DNA from: Mixta tenebrionis
GTDB lineage: Bacteria > Pseudomonadota > Gammaproteobacteria > Enterobacterales > Enterobacteriaceae
Length of the DNA stretch: 64,000 nt
Reading direction: 5' to 3'
NCBI RefSeq assembly: GCF_006517625.1
Contig: NZ_VHQI01000005.1
Coordinates: 248,341-312,340, forward strand
The notes under the pieces are model-generated. The model did no database searches. It saw nothing but the letters and a program-made list of their open reading frames with translations, and was not told where the DNA came from. Each line of letters starts with the position of its first letter. Position 1 is the stretch's first letter. The translations under genes and the position numbers were made by a program. Below are positions 43,288 to 52,654 of the stretch, in pieces.

Positions 43288-43310
43288 GTTCAGATCACGC
43301 CAGCCCACCA
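43288..43310 (+). other. Degenerate ssrA-like att site, right end of island
   Basis: GTTCAGATCACGCCAGCCCACCA compares with the ssrA end GTTCAACTCCCGCCAGCTCCACCA: 18 of 24 positions agree when one gap is allowed. It is followed by AAATTCTCCATCGGTGATTACC, which I recall as the sequence right after ssrA in K-12. The 300 bp to the left (42993-43287) holds no gene. Confidence 0.65.
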
Positions 43311-43356
43311 AAATTCTCCATCGGTGATTACCAGAGTCATCCGATGAAGTCCTAAG

Positions 43357-43390
43357 AGCCCGCACGGCGCAAGCCCTGCGGGCTTTTTTG
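43357..43390 (+). terminator. ssrA-type downstream terminator
   Basis: AGCCCGC, a loop, GCGGGCT, then TTTTTTG. In E. coli this hairpin follows ssrA and ends tmRNA transcription; here it is cut off from any ssrA body by 20 kb of island. Confidence 0.8.
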
Positions 43391-43445
43391 TGCCCTCAAT
43401 TTGTCCCGCGAAGTCCGAAGAGAACTAATTAAATCCGAACCTTTT

Positions 43446-43498
43446 AGGCACCTTGTTAGGCACCTCATAAAGCTTTATTGTTTTTGAGGTGCCTAAAA
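43446..43498 (+). repeat. Repeats before third integrase remnant
   Basis: AGGCACC at 43446 and 43458 (direct, 12 bp apart) plus the inverted GAGGTGCCTAAAA at 43486-43498, the same layout as before the island integrase but with a changed core motif. Confidence 0.6.
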
Positions 43499-43514
43499 CT
43501 ATGGAAACCCGGCA

Positions 43515-43787
43515 ATGGCAAGACAAACCAAACCCCTATCCGTTAAGGAAATCGAATCCGCCAAACCCAAGGAAGCGGACTACGTTCTCTATGATGGCGA
43601 TGGCCTTGAGCTACTGATCAAATCCAGCGGGAGTAAAATCTGGCAATTTCGCTACATTCGCCCCGTCACCAAAAAGCGAGCGAAAAAGAACATTGGCCCC
43701 TACCCGTCTGTTACTTTTGCAGATGCCCGAAACTACTGGGCAGAGACTTTTGGTCTGAATTTTTGGCTGGACGGGTTTTATCGGTGA
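43515..43787 (+). pseudogene. P4-type integrase remnant (third element)
   Basis: The first 75 codons match the DUF4102 front of P4-type integrases (SVKEIESAKPKEADYVLYDG, then IWQFRYIRPVTKKRAKKNIG, PSVTFADAR); after DAR the homology ends in a short junk tail and a stop. Core and catalytic domains are gone. The reading frame is intact to the break, suggesting a single deletion. Confidence 0.88.
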
Positions 43788-44100
43788 GTTTTTCCAGGTA
43801 AAGGAACATTGGCGCAAACCTGTGCTACAGGTTTCGTAGGTAAATCGCCATCGAACCGGATAGTCTGGTTTGTGCCAGCAGCGAACATTGCAACCGTCAT
43901 GTTAAGTTTATTGTAAAGCAGCCCAGGCGTCTTTCACTGAGTAATTCAAAAATACGTGGCACGCTTTTAAAAAGCGGCACGACAATGCTCCATAGCCCAG
44001 GCAGGTGAACGTGGCGCTTAAAATTATTCTATGTTGATTTAATCTGGTGCACTAGAAAATATCAGTCGAGTTAATGATAACAAAATCCCGCAGCGTTGGT
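43788..44100. other. Non-coding stretch between integrase and regulator remnants
   Basis: About 310 bp with no supported gene or clear repeat. Probably deletion debris of the third element. Confidence 0.6.
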
Positions 44101-44482
44101 ATGGAGCCCTCTTTTGCTCTCTATGGAGCAGCTAACCGCATGGCGCGCATGCGCAAGCCCTTTCTGGAACCGTTAGGCCTGACGTTCTCCCAGTACCTGG
44201 TGATGCTCGAATTACGGAACGGATCTCCGTATCTGTAGGCTCGCTTGGCGCCAGTTTCGATATGAACACAGGGACTAAACGCCTCGAGAATGCGGGGTTT
44301 GTTGCCCGTACTCGTGCTCCAAACGATGCATGCTGGTCGATTTGACCCCTCGTGTCGGGAGCATCCAGGAAGATGTCCTGAGCGTTAGTCACAAGATTAA
44401 GAGTGCCTGTAAACTGGACGAAGCCGGACTGATCGAGCTTCGCGATACCCTGCGGAATCTCTGTAGACCATGGCTGGATTAA
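44101..44482 (+). pseudogene. OhrR/MarR-type regulator, frameshifted
   Basis: Frame 1 gives ALYGAANRMARMRKPFLEPL then LTFSQYLVMLELRNGSPYL and a stop; a second frame gives VGSLGASFDMNTGTKRLENA followed by GFVARTR, and a third LVDLTPRVGSIQEDVLSV to LRNLCRPWLD. Together these follow OhrR-type MarR regulators, which sense organic peroxides. Two or more frameshifts and a missing piece of the HTH make it non-functional. No ohr gene is next to it. Confidence 0.75.
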
Positions 44483-44635
44483 ACAGACCGCCCACAACCG
44501 TTTTTGCGTTAATTTAATTCGGTAAAAGACCTCTTACAAGCTGCCGCCTCACGCCTGGTTTCTGGCGACGAGAGAACATGCCTTCACCAATCCCCACAGC
44601 TGAAGGCACTCTCTGTCTTAGCTCAGTTATCTATA

Positions 44636-44664
44636 AAGGCACCGCGTAATAGCGTTGAGGTGCC
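44636..44664. repeat. Inverted AGGCACC / GGTGCC pair
   Basis: AAGGCACC (44636-44643) and GAGGTGCC (44657-44664), inverted copies of the motif found before the third integrase remnant. They may mark the far end of that element. Confidence 0.35.
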
Positions 44665-44761
44665 ATTGAATGACCCACAGGCGATAATAAATTATAATAT
44701 CACACAAAATTATTTTCGATAATAATCGAGGCGATCATATTTTATCAATACAATATCTATA

Positions 44762-46594
44762 TCAATTAAATTTTATTGCCAGCCTGACATCCATTTCAGA
44801 TATTGCCTCCATCTGATAATTAAAAACCAAATACTCTGGTGTTGAAGTTGCTCTGTCATATCGAATGAACTTAAACTGTGGGTAATCCTTCCTGCCATGC
44901 GTAGCCAGAATTTCATAGGTCGTTGACAATTCAAATCTACTTGGAATGTAAGGCAGCGACATATCAACCGGGAATTTAATTTGCTTAACGTCGGTATCTG
45001 ACATATCTAAAAATTCTGAATACAGGATATCGCGATTGCCATGTCCTCCAATAGATAGTAGCGCAACTCGTGCCCGGTAGCGATCGGTTAATAACTCAAA
45101 GTTATCATACTGTATAATCAGACCAGGCAATGCTCTGAGCCTGCCGTCTGTAATTGAACCAGCAGATAAGAGACGAAATCCGACATTACCGTTCCCACAT
45201 TGAATATCGCAACAATTATTCTTCCCGCCGGCGAAGACAACCCCTGATGATGGGTTTCCCTCCGCATCGATGCCTAAATATCCGTTTATTATGCCAGAAA
45301 CTATTTGGTTATTACTCCCCGTAATCCAAACGGCTGTACCGGATAAATTATCAGCACGAAATCCTCGGTATGCTTCTATTGAGCCAAATGTATTCCTGTC
45401 ACCGCTAACCAGAATATGCACACCATTATAATTTTCCGTAGTTTGCACCAGTCTTACTGTTGCAAAATAACAATTCTGCGCCGTCCCGGCAAATATTGCG
45501 ACCGATGTTTTTTTAAAACTGCCATGAACTGGCTCACCGCCGGAGCACTCATGCACATCAAGCAGCGCCCCCTGCACAACTGCTTTTGGTTTAAAGTAAC
45601 AACCAATCAGGCAGCTTTCTGTAATCAGATGATCATATTTAACCCGAATTGTATATAACAGTGTATTGGTTCCGGCGACGAACCCATACCCGGCCCAGGT
45701 TCCATAGCAGTGCATTTTCCCAATATCAACGCTAGCCCAGGCGCGAAAACATGCCACGCGCTCAGCCGGATCCATAAACGATCGCGGGTCATCGGCCGCC
45801 ATATAACCATAACCGGCATGCATGATTTCAACGTCCTCAATAAAAGCGTCAGCAATCCCCCCAAAATGCCAACCATCATTTCCGCATTTTGCAATTCTGA
45901 TACGCTGAAACTGCCCTATAAATGGTACGCCGCCATCCGGTTCTTCCTGGTCAAATTTATCGCGGCTGGTTGCTCCCCCCTCTGTTCGCAAGCCTATCCC
46001 TGGCGCGTAGATAACAGAAAAATCATTAAAAATCTGATCGCTGCCGTAATGCAACACGCCATAGCCTGCATCAACTGACGGCGTGATGGCGTAGTTTTGC
46101 AAATTACCGTGGACGGTCAGTCCGGTACAGCCGGAATAATACGCCCCCGGTGAATCAGGTACAGAGTTGATATCATCAAAGTTCTCAGTTTCAATAACGG
46201 CACGTGATTTCCATCCGTCACGGGCTTTAATCGTCGTTTTACGCATTCCCTGCCCGCGTAGCACTATTTTTTTACGCAGAATAATTCCATCTGCGCGGAA
46301 CATCCCGCAGCCGAAATTGACATAACCGCCGCCACGTTCGCTCATATAATCGATAGCATTTTGTATGGAAGCCGTACAGTCAGTAACACCGTCAGCTACT
46401 GCACCAAATTGCTCAACATTCACAGAATAAATAATATCTTCGACTATATTGCGAGGATAAACAGTAACGCGCGGCACAGCAATCACTGCGTCTGGCCTTT
46501 CCGTTGCTGCATCGTTATCAGAAATAGCTGCCAGGCGTTGAGAGTAAGAATATTTTTTATCTTCAGCACCTGAGGTTTTCAAATTTTCTGACAT
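44762..46594 (-). CDS. Right-handed beta-helix protein, pectate-lyase superfamily
   Basis: 610 residues from the ATG at 46594 (AGGAGA upstream; a longer frame lacks a site). Domain start NVEQFGAVADGVTDCTASIQNAIDY and GGGYVNFGCGMFRADGIILRKKIVLRG is the Pectate_lyase_3 beta-helix opening, followed by repeated turns with Asn/Gly (GSNNQIVSGIING, GNGNVGFRLLSAGS). No signal peptide is visible; the N-terminal 50 residues are hydrophilic. Such folds occur in phage tail spikes, depolymerases and surface glycan enzymes. Standing alone here, it could be a polysaccharide-active enzyme. Confidence 0.75.
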   Translation of the reverse strand: MSENLKTSGAEDKKYSYSQRLAAISDNDAATERPDAVIAVPRVTVYPRNIVEDIIYSVNVEQFGAVADGVTDCTASIQNAIDYMSERGGGYVNFGCGMFRADGIILRKKIVLRGQGMRKTTIKARDGWKSRAVIETENFDDINSVPDSPGAYYSGCTGLTVHGNLQNYAITPSVDAGYGVLHYGSDQIFNDFSVIYAPGIGLRTEGGATSRDKFDQEEPDGGVPFIGQFQRIRIAKCGNDGWHFGGIADAFIEDVEIMHAGYGYMAADDPRSFMDPAERVACFRAWASVDIGKMHCYGTWAGYGFVAGTNTLLYTIRVKYDHLITESCLIGCYFKPKAVVQGALLDVHECSGGEPVHGSFKKTSVAIFAGTAQNCYFATVRLVQTTENYNGVHILVSGDRNTFGSIEAYRGFRADNLSGTAVWITGSNNQIVSGIINGYLGIDAEGNPSSGVVFAGGKNNCCDIQCGNGNVGFRLLSAGSITDGRLRALPGLIIQYDNFELLTDRYRARVALLSIGGHGNRDILYSEFLDMSDTDVKQIKFPVDMSLPYIPSRFELSTTYEILATHGRKDYPQFKFIRYDRATSTPEYLVFNYQMEAISEMDVRLAIKFN

Positions 46595-47343
46595 AGCTAC
46601 TCTCCTGAATTTTAGTGAACTTCCCCTACAGAGGATGAGTTCAGCATGATGTAATTTATTTAAAATAATCAATATATAATTACTGACTATGGCTTTTAGC
46701 CAGTTTATTTAAAACCAGCGGAGCATTGTCCTTCTTCACACATATATTAATAAGACCAGTTACGATCGTCTCCGCCATAAAACAGTAAATTTAAAATTCG
46801 GTTTAATACCTCTCAGTGCAAGCGCGTTAACTTAAGTTATATTTATAGCAGAAATTCACGCACAGCCTAATAAAAAACCACGATTGTTGTTTACCTGTCC
46901 ACCAGCAAACATAATCGTTACCGTTAAGTTAATTAAAATTATTTTACAGCAGAGATTTAGCACGGAAAATCTCAACAAGCTTTTAAACAGGCTGATTAAA
47001 TAACAATTACACAGGTAATTATTTACCGTTTAACAGACCTCGCCACACAAAGAAGAAGGATAACGACATAGCGTTTTTAGCACGTTGTATTAACAACCGG
47101 GATCACAATGCTACGCAACGGTAACTTCTGTGGAGTTTATCTACCTCACTGTCTTCAGGCAGATTTTTCTGGATATACTGAGTAATAAAACAGGAAAACA
47201 GAGGCCTTATTAAAAAATTAGCGGTTAGCGTATAGTATCCCTGATTAAGCGGTAATAATATCGTTGGCGCCGATGCAGATTATTATTAAACAATAAACCT
47301 CCGCGTAGTTTTTCCCTGGACACTACGGATAAATATTTCCTGC
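46595..47343. other. AT-rich intergenic region upstream of beta-helix gene
   Basis: About 750 bp without supported ORF. AT-rich, with TATA-like runs. It holds the promoter of the beta-helix gene, not identifiable with confidence, and the 3' flank of the MFS gene. Confidence 0.5.
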
Positions 47344-47370
47344 AAAAAAGGGGATGACACGCATCCCCTT
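47344..47370 (-). terminator. Terminator after MFS transporter
   Basis: On the minus strand AAGGGGATG, 5-nt loop, CATCCCCTT then TTTT. Confidence 0.8.
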
Positions 47371-47388
47371 AGCATTCCATCCTGGCCG

Positions 47389-48801
47389 TCACTCAGCCTT
47401 TTGCGCTGTATTGCGCGGAATAATAAACAGAATTGAGATAAGAGCGACTACCCCAAAGCCGACATTCAACCAAAGCCCGGCCGCACCCGCCTGGTGTACA
47501 TCCTCAAAGGCCGAATAAACCGCAAGCGACAGCGCCACGCCCATCGCCCCGCCCAGCGAACTGGCCAGCTTATAGATGCCGGCCGCCACGGCAGCTTTCT
47601 CCTGCGGGGCGGAAGAAACGGCGGTGTAGGTAGAAGGCGTGGCATAAATCCCCAGCCCCAGGCCAAACATCGCATAGCCGGTTACCACCAGTATCTTATA
47701 CAGCGAAGCGCTTTCAATATGCGTTAAGGACATCAGGATCACGCCGGAAAAGGTGACGATGGTGCCGATAATCATCGGCAGCCTGCCGCCGAAAAGAAAG
47801 AGGATCTTCTGTCCAACGGGCAGCAATACTAACACCGCAACGGCATAGGTAATGGTGATAGTCGCCACGTCGCCGGTCGTAAACCCGCGTCCGTTAATCA
47901 TATAGGTATTTACGATCACCATGGCGCCGGCAATGGCGTTTAATAAAAAATTAGAGAGCGTGGCGCCGAAATAGCCGCGTGAACGAAAAAGCGAGAAATC
48001 AATCAGCTGGGCGATGTTTTTTCCCGGCGCGCTTTTTTCCACAAAATAGAAGCTGATAAGGCCAACAATGGCAAAAGCCATCGATCCCAGGAAGCGGAAA
48101 TCACCATATCCCCAGCTGCGCCCTTTAGAAACGGCCAGCACCAGCGCGATCAGCGAAGCGATAAAAATCGCCGAACCCAGGCTATCAAACTTCTTATCCG
48201 TTGCGGCGGCGCGGGATTCGGGCGTGCCCAGCATCAGCAGCAGGCCGATAATCGCTACCACCGCGCTGATCCAGTAGATTGCCTGCCAGCCGAAGCGCGG
48301 TTCAATCAACCCCACCAGGATGGCGCAAAAACCAGAGCCGCCCCAAGAGCCTACTGACCACCAGGTCAACGCCGTAGCCTGCTTTTTCCCTTCGAAATAG
48401 GTTTTCATCAGGGCGATCGTGGAAGGCATAATGCAGGCGGCGGAAATGCCCTGAATGCTGCGCGCCAGAATTAACAGCTCGACGCCGGGTGAAAGCGCCA
48501 CCATTATCGAGCCGATCACGCTTAATATCACCCCGATAAACGCAAAACGCATGCGGCCAAATCGATCGGCCAGCCCGCCGGCGGCAACAATACAGGCGGC
48601 GGAAAACAGCGGCGTAATTGAGGCGGCAAAATTTAGCAGATCCATTTTTGCCGGATCGTCGCTAATACCAAAATCTTTAGAGATAATCGGGATCAGGGTT
48701 GCCTGCATTGACTGTGCAAACATCCAGAAAGTTAACACCAGCAAAACAATCCCGAGGACAAGACGTGAATTACCCTGGTAGGCAGTTGTATTTGAGCTCA
48801 T
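47389..48801 (-). CDS. MFS transporter (DHA2-like)
   Basis: 470 residues from the ATG at 48801 (AAGGAAT upstream). Begins with a hydrophobic SRLVLGIVLLVLTFWMFAQSMQ segment; the loop LADRFGRMRFAF is the MFS signature between helices 2 and 3; about 12-14 membrane segments are visible. The DHA2-type drug/metabolite exporters fit. It lies 152 bp downstream of the M20 amidohydrolase gene in the same direction, so it may import or export the amidase substrate or product. Confidence 0.85.
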   Translation of the reverse strand: MSSNTTAYQGNSRLVLGIVLLVLTFWMFAQSMQATLIPIISKDFGISDDPAKMDLLNFAASITPLFSAACIVAAGGLADRFGRMRFAFIGVILSVIGSIMVALSPGVELLILARSIQGISAACIMPSTIALMKTYFEGKKQATALTWWSVGSWGGSGFCAILVGLIEPRFGWQAIYWISAVVAIIGLLLMLGTPESRAAATDKKFDSLGSAIFIASLIALVLAVSKGRSWGYGDFRFLGSMAFAIVGLISFYFVEKSAPGKNIAQLIDFSLFRSRGYFGATLSNFLLNAIAGAMVIVNTYMINGRGFTTGDVATITITYAVAVLVLLPVGQKILFLFGGRLPMIIGTIVTFSGVILMSLTHIESASLYKILVVTGYAMFGLGLGIYATPSTYTAVSSAPQEKAAVAAGIYKLASSLGGAMGVALSLAVYSAFEDVHQAGAAGLWLNVGFGVVALISILFIIPRNTAQKAE

Positions 48802-48953
48802 GACTATTCCTTTTATATTATTAACACTGCTCAATTTAAAAAAAGGCAAGCGAACCATTACTATTCCGTAAAGCAGGTTTTTATTATGAGTACAGGTATA
48901 AGACGGAGATTTACCGTTCGCTATGCCGGGATTTATATAAAGTCATCCTTCTG

Positions 48954-50111
48954 TTACTTAAGAAAACGTTCAGCTAAAGTTGCCCAGAAGGCGGCGGCAG
49001 GCTTGATGATGTCATCATTAAAGTCATAGCCGGGATTATGCACAGAACATCCCTCTCCAGCCCCGACAAAGAAATAAGCGCCTTTAGGATTCGCCTCCAG
49101 CATAAAGGCGAAATCTTCGCTGGCCATTACCGGCGAGGCGTCAGTATTGATTAGGGATTCATCAAACAGCTCGCGGGCGACCGCAATAGCGAAATCCGTC
49201 ATCTCCGCATCGTTAATTAACGCCGGGCTGCCGTGAATATGCCGCACATCCGCTTTTGCGCCGAAGCTCTTCGCCTGGCTGACGGCTATCTCGCCAATAC
49301 GTGTCAGTACATCGTTACGCACCTGCGGATCGAGAGTGCGCACGCTCAGCTTCAGCGTGGCAGTGTCGTTAATGATGTTCGCCACGGAGCCGGACTGAAT
49401 GCTGCCGACGGTCACCACGGCAGGCTGAAACGGCGTCACGTTGCGGGAAACGATGGTTTGTAAAGCGGTCACCACGTAGCAGGCGACCACGACAGAATCG
49501 ATTGCTTTCTCCGGTATGGCGCCGTGTCCGCCAACCCCTTTAATGGTAATTTCTAACGTATCAGAAGATGAAAGCATCGCGCCTTTACGGAAGTGGAAGC
49601 TTCCCAGCGGCAGGCCGGGCATGTTATGCAGAGCGAATATCGCATCGCAGGGAAACTGAGCGAACAGGCCGTCCTCAAGCATTAGCTTACCGCCGTAAAG
49701 CAGCTCTTCGCCCGGCTGGAAGATCACATGCAGCGTGCCGTTAAAGTTGCGGGTTTTCGCCAGCCATTCTGCGGCAAACAGCAGAGTGGCGGTGTGACCA
49801 TCGTGACCGCAGCCGTGAAATTTCCCGGTCACGGAGCTTTGCCAGCCTTTGCCGGAGTTCTCCTGCATAGGCAGCGCATCCATATCCGCACGCAGCCCCA
49901 GCACCTTCCCGCCGTCGCCGGCGCGTAGCGTGCCCACTACGCCGGTTTTCGCCATGCCGCGCGTTACCTGATAGCCCCAGCTTTCCAGCAGACTGGCTAC
50001 GATATCGCTGGTACGCACCTCCTCCAGCCCGACTTCAGGATGCCGGTGAATATCGCGACGCAGTTCAGCGTAGCGCGCCGCGTTGTCGTCAATAAATTCC
50101 TGTAAAGACAT
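48954..50111 (-). CDS. M20 amidohydrolase (N-acyl amino acid / hippurate type)
   Basis: 385 residues. M20D pattern: DIHRHPEVGLEEVRTSDIV, LGLRADMDALPMQE, FHGCGHDGHTATLLFAAEWL, FQPGEELLYGGKLMLEDG and VMASEDFAFML. Metal ligands would be Cys/His of GCGHDGH, Glu of PGEE and the His of the C-terminal SVHNPGYDF. Such enzymes remove amino acids or acyl groups from conjugates such as hippurate or IAA-amino acids. Divergent from the AraC gene with a 195-bp gap and followed by the MFS gene. Confidence 0.9.
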   Translation of the reverse strand: MSLQEFIDDNAARYAELRRDIHRHPEVGLEEVRTSDIVASLLESWGYQVTRGMAKTGVVGTLRAGDGGKVLGLRADMDALPMQENSGKGWQSSVTGKFHGCGHDGHTATLLFAAEWLAKTRNFNGTLHVIFQPGEELLYGGKLMLEDGLFAQFPCDAIFALHNMPGLPLGSFHFRKGAMLSSSDTLEITIKGVGGHGAIPEKAIDSVVVACYVVTALQTIVSRNVTPFQPAVVTVGSIQSGSVANIINDTATLKLSVRTLDPQVRNDVLTRIGEIAVSQAKSFGAKADVRHIHGSPALINDAEMTDFAIAVARELFDESLINTDASPVMASEDFAFMLEANPKGAYFFVGAGEGCSVHNPGYDFNDDIIKPAAAFWATLAERFLK

Positions 50112-50306
50112 AGTTGACCTCTTTAAACATGAGCACCGATTTACACTTTCATAGTGAAATAAATAATTGATATAAAAAAGGGAGATAAGCGACCTAATCC
50201 CCTGCTTTTATTGCGGGAATGCACGCGGCTTTATCGCTTGCGTCAAAAATCGCAGTATTAAAATTTGATATTGTGCCAGTCGGCTATGGCGTAATCGGGG
50301 AAAAAG

Positions 50307-52598
50307 ATGAATGAACAGCCAGAAGAATTTTCCGTACACTTTGTTAACGTTATTAACCAGAAATTTACCCCAGAGAACCGTATTCATCTTATTTTAGCGC
50401 TGCAGGGAGAAATAACCCTGACGCAGGAAAGCGGCGTTACGCAATTACGGCAAAACCAGCCGCAGATAATCAATGCCAATAGCCGCTGGCAGATAGCCGC
50501 GGCCAGAGATAACATTCTGGCAATAATCAGCGTTTCGCCTTTTTTATTATTTAACCGCGCGGGTGAGTTTAAACAAACCGCCTTTAACATTGAAGAGCAC
50601 CGCGCGCCGACTCAGGCGGCGCAGATTGCCGGGCGCATAAAAGATATCGCTATCCTCTGGCTGAAAAAAAACAGTGAAACCTGGCGGCTGGAAGCGATTC
50701 GCAATCTGCTGGATATTTTCTGTCTCCTGCTGCAAAACTTCACCGCCCCGCAGGCAATGCCTTTATCTACTCCGCTCAGCGCCCGCATAAATAAAGCGGT
50801 AATGCTGATCAAGGAGCGCTACCGGGAAGATATTACGCTGCATCAGATCGCCTCGCAGCTGCATGTCACCAGCGCCCACCTGTCACGATGCTTCACCGCG
50901 GAAACGGGCATGAACTTTCGCACCTTCCTCACCGACGTCCGTTTCGAGCACGCGGTCAAAGAAATTGCGTTTACCGCGCGCCCGATAGGTCAGATCGTTA
51001 GCGATAACGGCTTCTGCTCGCTGCACCGTTTTTCCGTATTATTTCGCGAGCGTTACGGTATGTCGCCCGGCGGCTGGCGTCGCGGTATACGGGATGGCAC
51101 CATCGCCTCGCCGGCAGACGCTATGCCGCCAGAGGCGCCGGCTCAAACCCGCGATGTCAATTCCGTGATGCTGTTTTCCTGCCTTTCGCGCGTCTCGCCC
51201 TCTGCGCAGGCGGCGGTTAATCGCCATCTGCCGGTCAAAACAGAAAACATTGCGCCAGCCTTTGACAGTGAAATCGACCGCATCAGGCCCCGCCGCTACG
51301 TTATCGCGGTAGGCAGCTTTAATGAGCTGCTGAAACAGCACGTTCAGCAGCAGCTGATGGCCCTGAAAACGCTGCTGCATGAGTTCCAGGTCGAAATTGC
51401 CGACTCGCTGGAGGATATTTTCGCGCTGCACGACATTTATACCGGCGAGCCTAACCCGACCTGGTCGCCCTGGAGCAACCTCGATATAGCCTGTAACTTC
51501 CTTAAGCATGCCGGCCTCAGCGTAGTTATCCGTTTGTCGCCCGCCGGCGAAAGCCTCGATCGCCTGGAGCAGTTTATTCATCATCATATTTTGCTGCTGG
51601 GGCAGGAATACGTGCAGCGGTGGACATTTATACTGGAGGCGGCAAAAGGCAGCGAGCCGGCAAACGAGCCTGCCGTAAAATGGCTAACGGCAATCCGTCG
51701 CATGCTGCCCGGCAGCCGCGTGGGCCTGGCCCTGGCGCAGAGTCAGGATAATATTACCCTTCCCGACGTCGAGCTGCTGCGGCAAACCGACTTTATCGCC
51801 TTTTCACTGATTCCCAACGATCGTACCGCCCGGATTGATGTGCCGGAATACCGGCCGCAGGATAATAACAAAGTCATTCATCAGCAGATGAAGCGCATTA
51901 TCGCCCTGTTAAAAAAACATCGGCTACGCTGCCAGCTCTATTTGCAATCCTGGGGGACGCTGACGGGTAATACGCTCACTATTAACGGTCTTTTTTTCCG
52001 CGGCGCATTATTGATGGATATGCTGCTCTCGTTACCGGCAGAGGTTACCATGATGGGGCTGTGGCTTAATTCAGAGCAGCAGAATGAGGTATGCGCCAAC
52101 AATCTTATTGAAAATAACAGCCTGTCACTATTCTTTAGCGCCACCACTAAGCGCCCGGTATTTCATATTCTGGCGATGAAAGCGCGGTTAAAAGAGAGGA
52201 TTTCCGCTTCCGGCCCCGGCTGGATAGCGACCCGCCACGGCAACGTGCATCAGCTGCTGTTACTGAACAGCGTCACTATTAATCCCCAGCTGTCGATACA
52301 ACAGCATTTGCTCAATGATTACAGCAAATGTTTTCGCGTGCGGTTAAAACTCAGTCCTTCCGGCACCTGGCGCATAAAAAAGTGGGTTTTTGATCAGAAA
52401 AACGGCGCGCTCTATCATCAGTATGGCCTGCATCCCACCCGCTACGATCGGGACGAGGAGACCATGCACTATATTAGCCAGCGCTCAGAACCTACGCTGA
52501 GCGTCCATGATGAATTAATTATTCAGGAATGGACGACGGAAATTATGATGGATATTAACGCGGTGTGCCTGCTGGAGCTAACCAGAATTGCTAACTAA
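50307..52598 (+). CDS. AraC-family regulator with GH39-like C-terminal region
   Basis: 763 residues. N-terminal cupin-like region (1-110), then a complete AraC HTH (about 165-265: ITLHQIASQLHVTSAHLSRCF, FSVLFRERYGMSPGGWRRG), then about 460 residues resembling a GH39-type TIM barrel (DLEDIFALHDIYTGEPNPTW, LKHAGLSVVIRLSPAGES). The acid/base NEP of active GH39 is not visible (LEAAKGSEPANE is in that place), so it is probably a sugar sensor. Divergently transcribed from the amidohydrolase. Confidence 0.82.
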   Translation: MNEQPEEFSVHFVNVINQKFTPENRIHLILALQGEITLTQESGVTQLRQNQPQIINANSRWQIAAARDNILAIISVSPFLLFNRAGEFKQTAFNIEEHRAPTQAAQIAGRIKDIAILWLKKNSETWRLEAIRNLLDIFCLLLQNFTAPQAMPLSTPLSARINKAVMLIKERYREDITLHQIASQLHVTSAHLSRCFTAETGMNFRTFLTDVRFEHAVKEIAFTARPIGQIVSDNGFCSLHRFSVLFRERYGMSPGGWRRGIRDGTIASPADAMPPEAPAQTRDVNSVMLFSCLSRVSPSAQAAVNRHLPVKTENIAPAFDSEIDRIRPRRYVIAVGSFNELLKQHVQQQLMALKTLLHEFQVEIADSLEDIFALHDIYTGEPNPTWSPWSNLDIACNFLKHAGLSVVIRLSPAGESLDRLEQFIHHHILLLGQEYVQRWTFILEAAKGSEPANEPAVKWLTAIRRMLPGSRVGLALAQSQDNITLPDVELLRQTDFIAFSLIPNDRTARIDVPEYRPQDNNKVIHQQMKRIIALLKKHRLRCQLYLQSWGTLTGNTLTINGLFFRGALLMDMLLSLPAEVTMMGLWLNSEQQNEVCANNLIENNSLSLFFSATTKRPVFHILAMKARLKERISASGPGWIATRHGNVHQLLLLNSVTINPQLSIQQHLLNDYSKCFRVRLKLSPSGTWRIKKWVFDQKNGALYHQYGLHPTRYDRDEETMHYISQRSEPTLSVHDELIIQEWTTEIMMDINAVCLLELTRIAN

Positions 52599-52630
52599 CC
52601 GCCCTGGCCGCCGGGCGAAATAAACGCAGG

Positions 52631-52652
52631 AAACGGCCTTTGCAGGCCGTTT
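52631..52652. terminator. Bidirectional hairpin between araC-type and lacI-type genes
   Basis: AAACGGCC, loop TTTGCA, GGCCGTTT. The two flanking genes converge here. No strong T tract on either side. Confidence 0.6.
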
Positions 52653-52654
52653 GC

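Noticed and set aside
43515-43787. Functional short integrase
   Set aside because: Only the arm-binding domain is present; no catalytic residues remain.
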